Shown in pieces: positions 9,639 through 18,801 of a stretch of DNA of 64,000 bases; position 1 is the stretch's first letter, and each line of letters begins with the position of its first letter. The translations under genes were made by a program, and so were the position numbers. Source of the stretch: Duganella sp. OV510 (GTDB taxonomy: Bacteria; Pseudomonadota; Gammaproteobacteria; Burkholderiales; Burkholderiaceae_D); the NCBI RefSeq assembly GCF_900100205.1, contig NZ_FNEQ01000004.1, forward strand, positions 186,001 to 250,000. The letters run 5' to 3'. The notes beneath the pieces were generated by a model. The model was not told where the DNA came from. It saw only the letters and a program-made list of their open reading frames with translations, and searched no databases.

Positions 9639-10466
9639 TTACACCAGGCGTTGCCACAGCGCGGTGGTGGCCGCCGCCTGGTTCATGCTGTAGAAGTGCA
9701 GACCAGGCGCGCCGCCTTTCAGCAGACGCTCGCCCAGTGCCGACACCACATCCAGGCCAAACGCCTTGATCGAGGCGCTGTCGTCGCCGAAGCTGGCCAG
9801 CTTCAGCCGCACCCAGCGCGGAATCTCGGCGCCGCACATATCCGAGAAGCGCATCAGCTGCGTGTAGTTCAGGATCGGCATGATGCCCGGCACGATGGGC
9901 GCTTCGATGCCCAGTTTCTGCGCCTGCTCGACGAACTGGAAGTAGGCGTCAGCGTTGTAGAAATACTGGGTGATGGCGGAATTGGCGCCAGCCTTGATCT
10001 TGCGCTCGAACGCCAGCAGGTCATCCTGCGGCGAACGGGCCTGCGGGTGCACTTCCGGGTAGGCCGCCACTTCGATGTGGAAGTGATCGCCGGTCTCCTG
10101 GCGGATGAACTCCACCAGCTCATTCGCATAGCGGAATTCGCCACCGGCGCCGTAGCCGCTTGGCAGGTCGCCGCGCAGCGCGACGATGCGCTGGATGTTG
10201 TGCGATTTGTATTCGGCCAGAATGGCGCGGATCGACTCGCGCGTGCCGCCGACGCAGGACAGGTGCGGCGCGGCGTCTGCACCGGCAGCCATGATCTCGA
10301 CCACGGTGTCCAGCGTACCCTGCTGCGTGGTGCCGCCAGCGCCGAACGTCACCGAGAAATATTTAGGTTTCAGCTCGGACAGCTTGGCGCGCGTGACGCG
10401 CAGCTTTTCCGCGCCTTCCGCCGTTTTTGGCGGAAAGAATTCGATACTGAAATTCGGATTATCCAT
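9639..10466 (-). CDS. metF: 5,10-methylenetetrahydrofolate reductase
   Basis: 275 aa, the bacterial length (no regulatory domain). An FAD-dependent TIM barrel that makes 5-methyl-THF for methionine synthesis. Recognised by FSIEFFPPKT at the N-terminus (catalytic Glu in EFFPPKT), VTFGAGG, the LRGD loop (VALRGDLPSGYG) and the ITQYFYNADAYFQF stretch. It overlaps the upstream small membrane-protein gene by 8 nt and lies in the ahcY-membrane protein-metF order common in betaproteobacteria, so it belongs functionally to the methionine/SAM cycle controlled in this region. Confidence 0.96.
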   Translation of the reverse strand: MDNPNFSIEFFPPKTAEGAEKLRVTRAKLSELKPKYFSVTFGAGGTTQQGTLDTVVEIMAAGADAAPHLSCVGGTRESIRAILAEYKSHNIQRIVALRGDLPSGYGAGGEFRYANELVEFIRQETGDHFHIEVAAYPEVHPQARSPQDDLLAFERKIKAGANSAITQYFYNADAYFQFVEQAQKLGIEAPIVPGIMPILNYTQLMRFSDMCGAEIPRWVRLKLASFGDDSASIKAFGLDVVSALGERLLKGGAPGLHFYSMNQAAATTALWQRLV

Positions 10467-10809
10467 CTGAGTTCTTCAAAAATAAGGTAGAAAGAGCCCA
10501 GGAAATAATGCTGTACAACACGGCGCCACCGACGGCGGACAGATAGCTGTCGACATGGAAACCATCAACCCATTGCGCCACCAGCCAGAACATGAAGCCG
10601 TTGACCAGGAAGATGAACAGGCCCAGCGACAGCACAGTCACCGGCAAGGTCAGCAGCAGCAACACCGGTCGTATCAGCGTATTGACCAGGCCCAGTACAA
10701 GAGCCGCGACGAGGGCTGCGCCTATGCTTGTGACATCGACGGAATGCATCAGGTAAGGCACTGCCAGCAAGGCAAGGGCATTGATTAACCAGGTAAGGAC
10801 CAAACGCAT
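10459..10809 (-). CDS. Small membrane protein, phage holin family 4 / YvlD-like
   Basis: 116 aa, almost entirely hydrophobic, with four predicted membrane segments (residues about 3-22, 28-52, 54-77, 88-110) separated by short turns containing the family feature NTLIRPVLLLLTLP. This corresponds to the widespread 'phage holin family protein' (Mycobacterial 4TM / YvlD type), which is not a phage gene in this setting. Function unknown. It is between ahcY and metF and overlaps metF by 8 nt, so the two are co-translated. Confidence 0.85.
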   Translation of the reverse strand: MRLVLTWLINALALLAVPYLMHSVDVTSIGAALVAALVLGLVNTLIRPVLLLLTLPVTVLSLGLFIFLVNGFMFWLVAQWVDGFHVDSYLSAVGGAVLYSIISWALSTLFLKNSDG

Positions 10810-10827
10810 AATGAAAGTTCTCGCTGC

Positions 10828-10852
10828 AAAAAAACGGGGCCCGGAGGCCCCG
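10828..10852 (-). terminator. Rho-independent terminator behind ahcY
   Basis: On the minus strand a 7-bp GC stem (CGGGGCC / GGCCCCG, 10835-10841 with 10846-10852) with a 4-nt loop is followed by seven T (complement of 10828-10834). It sits 8 nt past the ahcY stop and upstream of the membrane protein-metF pair, so it would cut the transcript between ahcY and metF. Confidence 0.85.
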
Positions 10853-10860
10853 CCTTTGGA

Positions 10861-12288
<1,428 letters not shown>

Positions 12289-12319
12289 CACGCCCTCCTT
12301 TCATGTGTTTGAAAAAAGT

Positions 12320-12382
12320 AACGTGAGCGCGGTTGGGGATCTCCGAGCCTGGCGAAAGCTGGTTCGTCGCAGCGCTCCTCGG
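12320..12382 (-). promoter_or_regulatory. SAH riboswitch
   Basis: The minus strand carries the family's three conserved blocks in order: CCGAGGAGCGCTGC (12369-12382), CCAGGCTCGG (about 12344-12353) and CAACCGCGCTCACGTT (12319-12334). The first and second blocks pair as P1-type strands (CCGAG with CTCGG), and GAGCGC pairs with GCGCTC as the pseudoknot. This matches the published consensus of the S-adenosylhomocysteine riboswitch, which turns on SAH-recycling genes when SAH rises. It ends about 30 nt before the ahcY start. Confidence 0.93.
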
Positions 12383-12389
12383 AACGTGC

Positions 12390-12395
12390 ATTCTA
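12390..12395 (-). promoter_or_regulatory. -10 element of the ahcY promoter
   Basis: TAGAAT on the minus strand, 7 nt upstream of the first conserved riboswitch block, would start the RNA right at the aptamer. The -35 region is poor. Confidence 0.45.
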
Positions 12396-12444
12396 GCATC
12401 GTTATGCTCGCATGGCGATAACAATCCGCCCGTTTGCGCCAGCG

Positions 12445-12458
12445 CAGACAGCTGTCTG
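12445..12458. promoter_or_regulatory. 14-bp palindrome in the ahcY / 2TM-protein divergent region
   Basis: CAGACAGCTGTCTG is a perfect palindrome. It covers the place where the -35 of the rightward gene should be, 17 nt upstream of a TAGAAT (12475-12480) that precedes the 2TM gene at 12501. Operator function is inferred. Confidence 0.35.
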
Positions 12459-12500
12459 CCATGGGCGCCTATATTAGAATTTTTTGAACGTGAGCCTGTC

Positions 12501-12944
12501 ATGCCTATCGATCCTCGCGACGCTATCTGGAATGAAGCCAACGATCTGCTGTACCGCGCCACCTATGCTGAAGCCCTCAAGACATCCCTGCTGGCACGCT
12601 GGGTATGGCTGGACAGCGTTACCAAAATAGCGGTCGCCATATCGTCTGGCGGCGCCGCACTCGCCGGTCTCGTATTCTGGAAGAATAGCGACTATACTTT
12701 TCTCTGGCCGATGTTTACGTCCGCGAGCGCCTTGCTGGCCATCCTGTCCAGGCAACTGGACGTCGCAGAGAAACTGAAGGCGCACGCGACATCAGCCGTC
12801 AGCCTCACAATGCTCGCCATAGATATTGGTTCCCTGATTGTCCGCATGAAAATCAATTCTGGTTTTTCCATCGCCGAGTTTGAAAAAAAGGTGCTGGGAT
12901 TCAGGGGGAGGTATGGCATGGAGGTCATGCAAATTCCCTTTTGA
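12501..12944 (+). CDS. Two-transmembrane (SLATT-like) protein
   Basis: 147 aa from the ATG at 12501; the upstream in-frame extension runs through the ahcY riboswitch and is rejected. Organisation: a soluble N-terminal helix (IWNEANDLLYRATYAEALKTSLL), two adjacent hydrophobic segments (TKIAVAISSGGAALAGLVFW and FLWPMFTSASALLAILS) and a charged helical C-terminus (FSIAEFEKKVLGFRGRYG). This 2TM-plus-helix plan resembles SLATT proteins, which in other genomes are membrane-pore effectors of nucleotide-signalling defence systems. No partner cyclase, SLOG or reverse transcriptase gene is adjacent. Base composition is visibly lower in GC than its neighbours, which suggests transfer. The family call is tentative. 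Confidence 0.6.
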   Translation: MPIDPRDAIWNEANDLLYRATYAEALKTSLLARWVWLDSVTKIAVAISSGGAALAGLVFWKNSDYTFLWPMFTSASALLAILSRQLDVAEKLKAHATSAVSLTMLAIDIGSLIVRMKINSGFSIAEFEKKVLGFRGRYGMEVMQIPF

Positions 12945-12970
12945 CTTGCTGCTGACAGAGACGCTAAGAA
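12941..12970 (+). promoter_or_regulatory. Promoter-like signal of the 25-aa microprotein gene
   Basis: TTGACT (12941-12946) and TAAGAA (12965-12970) with an 18-nt spacer, overlapping the stop of the 2TM gene and 55 nt upstream of a strong ribosome site. Seen only as a motif match. Confidence 0.4.
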
Positions 12971-13024
12971 TCAAAACACAAGCAGCTGTTACCCGGACAC
13001 TCGGGGCGTAATAAAGGAGGAATC

Positions 13025-13102
13025 ATGATGTTTAAAGATGACCCACGGCGCAGATACGAGCCGCCCAATCCCATACCGCCGCCGCCCAAGCGTCCCGTAT
13101 AA
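13025..13102 (+). CDS. 25-aa proline-rich microprotein
   Basis: ATG at 13025 with a near-perfect Shine-Dalgarno (AAAGGAGGAATC, 13013-13024) and stop at 13100-13102. Product: 25 residues beginning MMFKDDPRRRYEPP and ending in a run of Pro, Lys and Arg (PPPPKRPV). No signal peptide or membrane segment. It has its own promoter-like element upstream and a terminator hairpin 13 nt after the stop, so it looks like an independent short transcript between the 2TM gene and metK (convergent with metK). I recognise no family. The strength of the ribosome site and the isolated position are the main reasons to believe it is translated. Confidence 0.6.
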   Translation: MMFKDDPRRRYEPPNPIPPPPKRPV

Positions 13103-13115
13103 GCAGCAGATGCAA

Positions 13116-13147
13116 CAACGCCCCGGAATCCGGGGCGTTGTGGTTTT
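13116..13147 (+). terminator. Terminator hairpin between the microprotein gene and metK
   Basis: An 11-bp perfect stem (CAACGCCCCGG / CCGGGGCGTTG, 13116-13126 with 13130-13140), 3-nt loop, followed on the plus strand by TGGTTTTA. On the minus strand the T-run is poor, so it mainly serves the plus strand but may also stop metK. Confidence 0.75.
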
Positions 13148-13166
13148 ACACTACGGTCGAGACTGC

Positions 13167-14333
13167 TTACTTCAGGCCGGCGGCGGCGCGCAGGATGGCG
13201 GCCTTGTCGGTGCGCTCCCACGAGAACTCCGGCTCTTCGCGGCCGAAGTGGCCGTAGGCGGCGGTCTTGGTGTAGATCGGACGCAGCAGGTCCAGCATCT
13301 GCACGATGCCTTTCGGGCGCAGGTCGAAATGTTCCTGTACCAGCTCGGCGATTTTCTCGTCCGGGATCACGCCGGTGCCTTCGGTGTAGACGGTGATGTT
13401 GATCGGACGCGCGACGCCAATGGCGTACGACACCTGCACCTGGCACTGGCGCGCCAGGCCGGCAGCCACCACGTTCTTGGCCACGTAGCGGGCAGCGTAA
13501 GCGGCCGAACGGTCAACCTTCGATGGGTCCTTGCCGGAGAACGCGCCACCGCCGTGCGGCGATGCGCCGCCGTAGGTGTCGACGATGATCTTGCGGCCGG
13601 TCAGGCCGCAGTCGCCCTGCGGGCCGCCGATGACGAAACGGCCGGTCGGGTTGACCAGGTATTTGGTGTCCTGCAGCCACTCTTTCGGCAGCACCGGCTT
13701 GATGATTTCCTCAATCACCGCTTCTTCGATCTGCTTGTGCAGCATTTCCGGCGCGTGCTGGGTCGACAGCACCACGGTGTCGACCGCCACCGGGCGGCCA
13801 TTGACGTAACGCAGCGTGACTTGCGACTTGGCATCCGGACGCAGCCATGGCAGGCGGCCATCCTTGCGCAGTTGCGACTGGCGCTCGACCAGGCGGTGCG
13901 CGTAGTGGATCGCGGCTGGCATCAGCTCGGCGGTTTCATCGCAGGCGTAGCCGAACATCAGGCCCTGGTCGCCAGCACCCTGGTCCAGATCCAGGCCGGC
14001 GCCTTCGTCCACGCCCTGGGCGATGTCCGGCGATTGCTTGTCGTAAGCCACCAGCACCGCGCAGCCACGGTAGTCGATACCGTAGTCGGTATTGTCGTAG
14101 CCGATGCGCTTGATGGTTTCACGCGCGACTTGAATATAATCAACGTTGGCGTGGGTGGTGATTTCACCTGCCAGCACCACCAGGCCGGTATTGCACAGCG
14201 TTTCAGCGGCTACACGGGCTTTAGGGTCCTGCGCCAGAATGGCGTCGAGAATGGCGTCGGAAATCTGGTCAGCAACCTTGTCTGGGTGACCTTCCGAAAC
14301 GGATTCCGAGGTGAAAAGATAATCATTAGACAT
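13167..14333 (-). CDS. metK: S-adenosylmethionine synthetase
   Basis: 388 aa from the ATG 14331-14333 ([19 protein letters not shown]), 8 nt after AGGAG; 29 extra in-frame codons upstream are ignored. It makes SAM from methionine and ATP. Signatures: [18 protein letters not shown] (ATP and Mg binding), [12 protein letters not shown] (the GAGDQGxMFGYA motif) and [16 protein letters not shown] (the phosphate-binding GGGAFSxKD loop). Length is normal. Its start codon lies inside a sequence that can be sequestered by the leader (see 14331-14422). It points towards the ahcY/metF cluster, so SAM-cycle genes are grouped here. Confidence 0.97.
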   Translation of the reverse strand: MSNDYLFTSESVSEGHPDKVADQISDAILDAILAQDPKARVAAETLCNTGLVVLAGEITTHANVDYIQVARETIKRIGYDNTDYGIDYRGCAVLVAYDKQSPDIAQGVDEGAGLDLDQGAGDQGLMFGYACDETAELMPAAIHYAHRLVERQSQLRKDGRLPWLRPDAKSQVTLRYVNGRPVAVDTVVLSTQHAPEMLHKQIEEAVIEEIIKPVLPKEWLQDTKYLVNPTGRFVIGGPQGDCGLTGRKIIVDTYGGASPHGGGAFSGKDPSKVDRSAAYAARYVAKNVVAAGLARQCQVQVSYAIGVARPINITVYTEGTGVIPDEKIAELVQEHFDLRPKGIVQMLDLLRPIYTKTAAYGHFGREEPEFSWERTDKAAILRAAAGLK

Positions 14334-14422
14334 CGCAAGCTCCTGATATGGTGTGAATAATACGGTCGCATACCAACACGGCTTGCGACGCTTTAGCGAT
14401 ATTTGTATCCCGCATCGCAAGT
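14331..14422 (-). promoter_or_regulatory. metK leader with two mutually exclusive hairpins (candidate riboswitch or RNA switch)
   Basis: In the metK mRNA sense the leader contains CTTGCGATGC (complement of 14412-14421), then TCGCAAGC (14381-14388), then GCTTGCGATG (14331-14340), the last ending in the metK ATG. The middle element pairs perfectly with either flank: 7 bp with the first and 8 bp with the third. The second pairing would bury the start codon next to AGGAG. Small inner hairpins (CGCTAAAGCG; GTG...CAC) fit inside both arms. It does not match the SAM or SAH riboswitch consensus sequences I know. Function is inferred. Confidence 0.5.
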
Positions 14423-14463
14423 TGTCATTAACTCAGCGGCTACTGCTTATCGTGGTATTTTAC

Positions 14464-14479
14464 GCTTTTTTAAAAAAGC
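14464..14479. repeat. AT-centred 16-bp palindrome between metK and lpxL
   Basis: GCTTTTTTAAAAAAGC is a perfect palindrome with an A/T tract, located just upstream of the likely promoters of both divergent genes. It may bend DNA or serve as an UP element or operator; nothing further can be said. Confidence 0.4.
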
Positions 14480-14506
14480 TTGCTTCCTAACACAGGCTAT
14501 TTATAC

Positions 14507-15367
14507 ATGCTGGTTTCCATTTTCCGTTTTTTATCGATCCTTCCCCTTTCCTGGCTGCACGCGGCCGGTGCCGCGCTGGGCTGGCTGGTGTATGGCGCTT
14601 CGCCGTCCTACCGCCGCCGCATGCGCGACAATATGCGCCAGGCCGGCTATAGCCAGTACCTGAACGCCGCCATCGGCGAGGCTGGCAAGAGCATGTTTGA
14701 ACTGCCCTTCATCTGGTGCGCCGACCCGGCGCGCGTGTCGCGCCACGCCACGCTGGAGAACTGGCAGCTGGTGCAGAACGAACTGGATGCCGGACGCGGC
14801 ATTGTGTTCATGACGCCACACCTGGGCTGTTTTGAAATCGTCGCGCAGGAAATCGCGCTGCGCAACGAGCTGATGGTGATGTACCGCCCGCCTAAAAAAG
14901 AGGCGCTCAAGCCATTGATCGAAGGCGCCCGTGCGCGCCACAACCTGCTGCTGGCGCCGGCCAATATGTCCGGCGTGCGCATGCTGGCCAAGTTCCTCAA
15001 GAAAGGCCAGCCGGTCGGCGTGCTGCCCGACCAGGTGCCGCAGGAAGGCGAAGGCGTGTGGGCGAAATTCTTCGGCCGCGATGCCTACACCATGACCTTG
15101 CCAGCCAAGCTGGCCCTGCTGGGCGACGCCACCATCATCATCACCTACGCCGAGCGCCTGCCAGGCGGCAAAGGCTATGTGGTACGCTTCGTGCCCTTTG
15201 ACGGGTCGCTGGACGGCGACAGCGCCTCGCAGGCGCAGGCCATCAACGACGCCATGGAGCGCCTGATCACCCGCAATCCGTCACAATATTACTGGAGCTA
15301 TAACCGCTACAAGGTGCCAAACGGTATCGACTTACCGTCAGCCACCTCGGCGGGAGAAAACGCATGA
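14507..15367 (+). CDS. lpxL: Lipid A biosynthesis acyltransferase (first of two)
   Basis: 286 aa from the ATG at 14507; the longer reading from a TTG at 14480 is not supported. A membrane-anchored LpxL/LpxM/HtrB-family enzyme that transfers an acyl chain to lipid A. The catalytic HX4E motif is visible as HLGCFE (about residue 104), with VLPDQVPQEGEGVWAKFFGR downstream, characteristic of the family. N-terminal hydrophobic anchor about residues 4-30. It overlaps the next acyltransferase by 4 nt (ATGA). Which acyl position it serves cannot be told. Confidence 0.9.
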   Translation: MLVSIFRFLSILPLSWLHAAGAALGWLVYGASPSYRRRMRDNMRQAGYSQYLNAAIGEAGKSMFELPFIWCADPARVSRHATLENWQLVQNELDAGRGIVFMTPHLGCFEIVAQEIALRNELMVMYRPPKKEALKPLIEGARARHNLLLAPANMSGVRMLAKFLKKGQPVGVLPDQVPQEGEGVWAKFFGRDAYTMTLPAKLALLGDATIIITYAERLPGGKGYVVRFVPFDGSLDGDSASQAQAINDAMERLITRNPSQYYWSYNRYKVPNGIDLPSATSAGENA

Positions 15368-16242
15368 AATTATTATTGGGATTGATGTGGCTGCTGCACT
15401 GGCTGCCATTGCCGGTGCTGGGCCGCTTTGGCGACGCCGTCGGCACCCTGTTGTTTGCCGCGTTGCGCTCGCGCCGCCATATCGCGCTGACCAACCTCCG
15501 CCTGACCATGCCGGAACTGACGGAAGCCGAACGGGTCGGCATCGCGCGGCGCCACTTCCAGTCCTACTCGCGCAGCGTGTGGGAACGCTCGATCCTGTGG
15601 TGGGCGCCGGAGTCGCGCCTGAAGCGCCTGATCAAGCTGGAGCCGAACGGCGTGATCCCGGTGGCGGAAATGACCGGGAAGCCAACCATCCTGCTGTGCC
15701 CGCATTTCGTCTGCCTCGACGTGGCCGGCGCTGCGATCGCCATGGAAGCCAGCGCCTCGTCGATGTACGTGACGCAAAAGAACGCCGCCTTCGACCAGGT
15801 GCTGCGCGCCGGCCGCGCCCGCTTCAAGCCAGTCAAGCTGTTCACCCGCCAGGACGGCATCAAGCCTATCCTGCGCGCACTGCGCGACAAGCTGCCCTAC
15901 TTCATGCTGCCGGACATGGACTTCGGCGAAAAGGATGCCGAATTCGTGCCCTTCTTCGGCGTCCAGGCCGCCACGCTGACCGCCACCGCGCGCATCGCCG
16001 CCACCACCGGCGCGCAGGTGATGCCGGTGATCGCCACCTTCCTGCCCAATTACCAGGGATACCGTGTGAAATTCTACCCGGTGTGGGACAATTATCCGGG
16101 AGACGATATGGTGGCCGCCACCCGCCGCATGAACGAGTTCATCGAAGAACGCGTGCGCGAGGCGCCGGCCGAATATTTCTGGACCCACAAACGCTTCAAG
16201 ACGCGCCCGGAGGGCGAGCCTTCGCTGTACAGCAAACACTAA
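15364..16242 (+). CDS. Lipid A biosynthesis acyltransferase (second copy)
   Basis: 292 aa, same superfamily as its neighbour but clearly diverged. Here the catalytic motif is HFVCLD (HX4D, about residue 113), a variant common in the second Burkholderiales paralogue. [24 protein letters not shown] carries the conserved substrate loop, so no more than the motif differs. N-terminal anchor [18 protein letters not shown]. The tandem pair would provide two secondary acylations of lipid A. It starts inside the stop of the first gene and is followed 7 nt later by dapF, forming one operon. Confidence 0.9.
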   Translation: MKLLLGLMWLLHWLPLPVLGRFGDAVGTLLFAALRSRRHIALTNLRLTMPELTEAERVGIARRHFQSYSRSVWERSILWWAPESRLKRLIKLEPNGVIPVAEMTGKPTILLCPHFVCLDVAGAAIAMEASASSMYVTQKNAAFDQVLRAGRARFKPVKLFTRQDGIKPILRALRDKLPYFMLPDMDFGEKDAEFVPFFGVQAATLTATARIAATTGAQVMPVIATFLPNYQGYRVKFYPVWDNYPGDDMVAATRRMNEFIEERVREAPAEYFWTHKRFKTRPEGEPSLYSKH

Positions 16243-16249
16243 ACTGCCC

Positions 16250-17113
16250 ATGAAACTCAAATTCACCAAAATGCACGGCGCCGGCAACGACTTCGTCGTC
16301 ATCGACGGCGTCACCCAGCAGATCGACTTCACGCCGGCGCAATGGAAGCTGCTGGGCGACCGCCGTTTCGGCGTTGGCGCCGACCAGATCCTGCTGGTGG
16401 AAAAACCGACCGAGGCCGGCTGCGATTTCCGCTATCGCATCTTCAATGCCGACGGCGGCGAAGTGGAACAGTGCGGCAACGGCTCGCGCGCCTTCGTCAA
16501 GTTCGTCTCGGAAAAAGGCCTGACCGACAAGCAGTCGATCACCGTGCAGACCAAGGCCGGCGTCATCGCACCACGGCTGGAAGCCAACGGCAGCATCACG
16601 GTCGACATGGGCGCGCCGATACTGGAACCGGGCCGGGTGCCGTTTGACGCCGATGGCCTGCATGGCGAGCAGCAAGGCAATGACACGCTGTGGCCGCTGG
16701 TGCTGGAGTTGGGCGGCGCGCGTGAAAGCGTGCTGATTTCGGCGGTGTCGATGGGCAATCCGCACGCGGTGCAGGTGGTCGACGATGTCGACAGCGCGCC
16801 GGTCGAGCTGACCGGGCCGCTGATCGAGCATCACGCCCGCTTCCCCAACCGCGTCAACGCCGGCTTCATGCAGATCGTCAACCGCCAGCATGTGAAGCTG
16901 CGCGTGTTCGAGCGCGGCGTCGGCGAAACGCTGGCCTGCGGCACCGGCGCCTGCGCGGCGGCGGTGGCCGGCATCCGCCGTGGCATGCTGGACAGCCCGG
17001 TACGCGTTGATGCGCGTGGCGGCCAGCTGTCGATCAGCTGGGCGGGCGAAGGCCAGCCAGTGCTGCTGACCGGCCCCGCCGTCACCGTGTTTGAAGGCGA
17101 AATCGACATCTAG
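16250..17113 (+). CDS. dapF: Diaminopimelate epimerase
   Basis: 287 aa. Converts LL- to meso-diaminopimelate for lysine and peptidoglycan. Both catalytic cysteines are visible: QCGNGSRAF (about residue 74) and LACGTGACA (about residue 229), plus the N-terminal [13 protein letters not shown]. Length normal (270-290 aa). Last gene of the lpxL-lpxL-dapF operon. Its TAG stop lies in CTAG (17110-17113), which is also the stop of the convergent Sel1 gene on the other strand. In many proteobacteria dapF is directly followed by DUF484 and xerC; here those come 2.9 kb later. Confidence 0.96.
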   Translation: MKLKFTKMHGAGNDFVVIDGVTQQIDFTPAQWKLLGDRRFGVGADQILLVEKPTEAGCDFRYRIFNADGGEVEQCGNGSRAFVKFVSEKGLTDKQSITVQTKAGVIAPRLEANGSITVDMGAPILEPGRVPFDADGLHGEQQGNDTLWPLVLELGGARESVLISAVSMGNPHAVQVVDDVDSAPVELTGPLIEHHARFPNRVNAGFMQIVNRQHVKLRVFERGVGETLACGTGACAAAVAGIRRGMLDSPVRVDARGGQLSISWAGEGQPVLLTGPAVTVFEGEIDI

Positions 17114-18438
17114 GCGGCCAGCAAGTCATCCGGCAGCCAGGTCTTGAGACGGTACAGGCGCTGGCGATAATTGCCTTCCAGCCCATCCGGCCCGCTGTCG
17201 ATGGCCTCGAACAGGCGCACGATGCGGTCCAGCGCCTGCCGTTCGCGCGCCGTGCGCAGCAGTACCAGGCGGCGCTTGCTGCGCCCGTAACTGGCGCGGA
17301 TATCCACCACCAGGCAATGGCCGTGATCGGCCTGCTTGACATCCAGCAGCAGCGCTTCCGCCCGGCTCAGGCCAAATAGTGCGGCCAGCTCCAGCCGCGC
17401 CGCCAGCAAGGGCTGGCTTTCCAATAATTCCCGCGTCAGGCAAGTGACCAGGCTGGCCATCCAGCTGGACTCGGTGGGCGTGGCCGCGACCCTGGCCAGC
17501 GCCGTTTCCGCCTCGGCGCAGCCTTGCGCGGCGGCCTTCTGCAGCCAGTAGGCGGCGCGCACATCGCTGTGCTCGTCGGTGCGGCGGTTGCGCCAGGCGT
17601 ACATGCCACACTCCAGCTGCGCCGCGCAATGGCCCATTTCCGCCGCCCGTTCCAGGTAGCTTTGCGCCTCGGCTACACAGCGCTGCGAGAATTCCGGTTT
17701 CAGGTAGATGCGCGACAGCGCGTACCAGGCGTCGGCCAGGCCCTGTTCGCCGGCCTGCGTCAGCCAGCGGATGGCTTTCTTGAAGTTGGCGGCAGCGATG
17801 CCATGGTTCTGGCGCTTGCCATCGCCGTCCATGCGCGCGAACCATAGCCCCAGCGCCAGCTGGGCGTTGCGGTCGCCGCTCACGGCGGCCAGCTCGCGGC
17901 ACTGGTGCAGACCGGGATCGGCCTCCTCTGCTTGTAGCCGCAACAGCATGCGCGCCTGCCGCACGAAGGCGGCGTGGTCCTGCCGCCACAACTGTTCCAG
18001 GCCGGCGTATTGCTCCGGCGTCAGGCTGTGGTCGCCGCACGGGGCCGCCGCCTGGCAAGCCGGTAGGCGCTGTTCGTCGCCGCTGGTGTCGGCGAGGAGG
18101 CGCGCCGGCGCGGCTGGCGGTGGTGGCGCGTGCAACTGCGTCAGCTGCGCCAGCACTTGCGCGGCCGGCGCCACGCCGGCCTGGCTGGCCAGCTGATACC
18201 AACGCAGCACCTCGGGCAGCGCGTGGCGCGCGACGTCAAACGGGATATGGCTGCCGATCAGGCGCCACGCTTCCTCGCGCTCCTGGCGCGCGGCGCGGCC
18301 CAGCCAATGCAGCGCGGTCGGCAGGTTGAGCGGCAGGCCGGCGCCACCGAACAAGTACAACTTGCCCAGCGCCAGTTGGCAGTCCGCGTCTCCGGCGCGG
18401 GCGCCCCTGATGATCCCTAACTCTTCTCGATTGGCCAT
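17110..18438 (-). CDS. Sel1-repeat (tetratricopeptide-like) protein
   Basis: 442 aa from the ATG 18436-18438 ([16 protein letters not shown]); a far longer open frame upstream is antisense to the porin and is rejected. Several Sel1-like helical repeats are readable: [17 protein letters not shown] near the start, then [52 protein letters not shown] and [20 protein letters not shown]. The C-terminal 130 residues ([20 protein letters not shown], then [20 protein letters not shown]) are not repeats. No signal peptide, so probably a cytoplasmic scaffold. Role unknown. Convergent with dapF, sharing the CTAG stop. Confidence 0.75.
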   Translation of the reverse strand: MANREELGIIRGARAGDADCQLALGKLYLFGGAGLPLNLPTALHWLGRAARQEREEAWRLIGSHIPFDVARHALPEVLRWYQLASQAGVAPAAQVLAQLTQLHAPPPPAAPARLLADTSGDEQRLPACQAAAPCGDHSLTPEQYAGLEQLWRQDHAAFVRQARMLLRLQAEEADPGLHQCRELAAVSGDRNAQLALGLWFARMDGDGKRQNHGIAAANFKKAIRWLTQAGEQGLADAWYALSRIYLKPEFSQRCVAEAQSYLERAAEMGHCAAQLECGMYAWRNRRTDEHSDVRAAYWLQKAAAQGCAEAETALARVAATPTESSWMASLVTCLTRELLESQPLLAARLELAALFGLSRAEALLLDVKQADHGHCLVVDIRASYGRSKRRLVLLRTARERQALDRIVRLFEAIDSGPDGLEGNYRQRLYRLKTWLPDDLLAA

Positions 18439-18801
18439 GGTCTCTGTGTGCATGTCGTCGAAGCGGGGTGGGCCGCTGTGCAGTCCGCGGCGCCATTTGT
18501 GTCGTAGTGTAGCGTGCGATCCGCGCCACACACCAAACATATATGCGTGCAGGCTTGATCTGCCACAAGCGCCGCCCCCCTGCCCAGCTTGTACGCTAGA
18601 GCTGTTGTGCTGCCCGAATGAAAGCAAAACAGGCCTGCATGACGCGGCTGACAAGCGTTTCAAAAATACAACAAGAAGCCGGGGTTCCACGGCTTTCGAC
18701 CAAAACAAGCCGTCACAATCGACCATTCCAGCGCAATTGCCACACCGAGCAATTAAGGTTGAGCAACAGGGATGCGAATCACACTTAAAAAGGAAGAACA
18801 A
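18439..18801. other. 363-nt intergenic region upstream of the porin
   Basis: It holds the divergent control regions of the Sel1 gene and the porin. The last 20 nt carry the porin ribosome site (AAGGAAGAACAA). I see no convincing sigma-70 promoter, no known riboswitch and no coding signal; the middle part (18540-18660) is GC-rich and unstructured to the eye. Confidence 0.5.
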
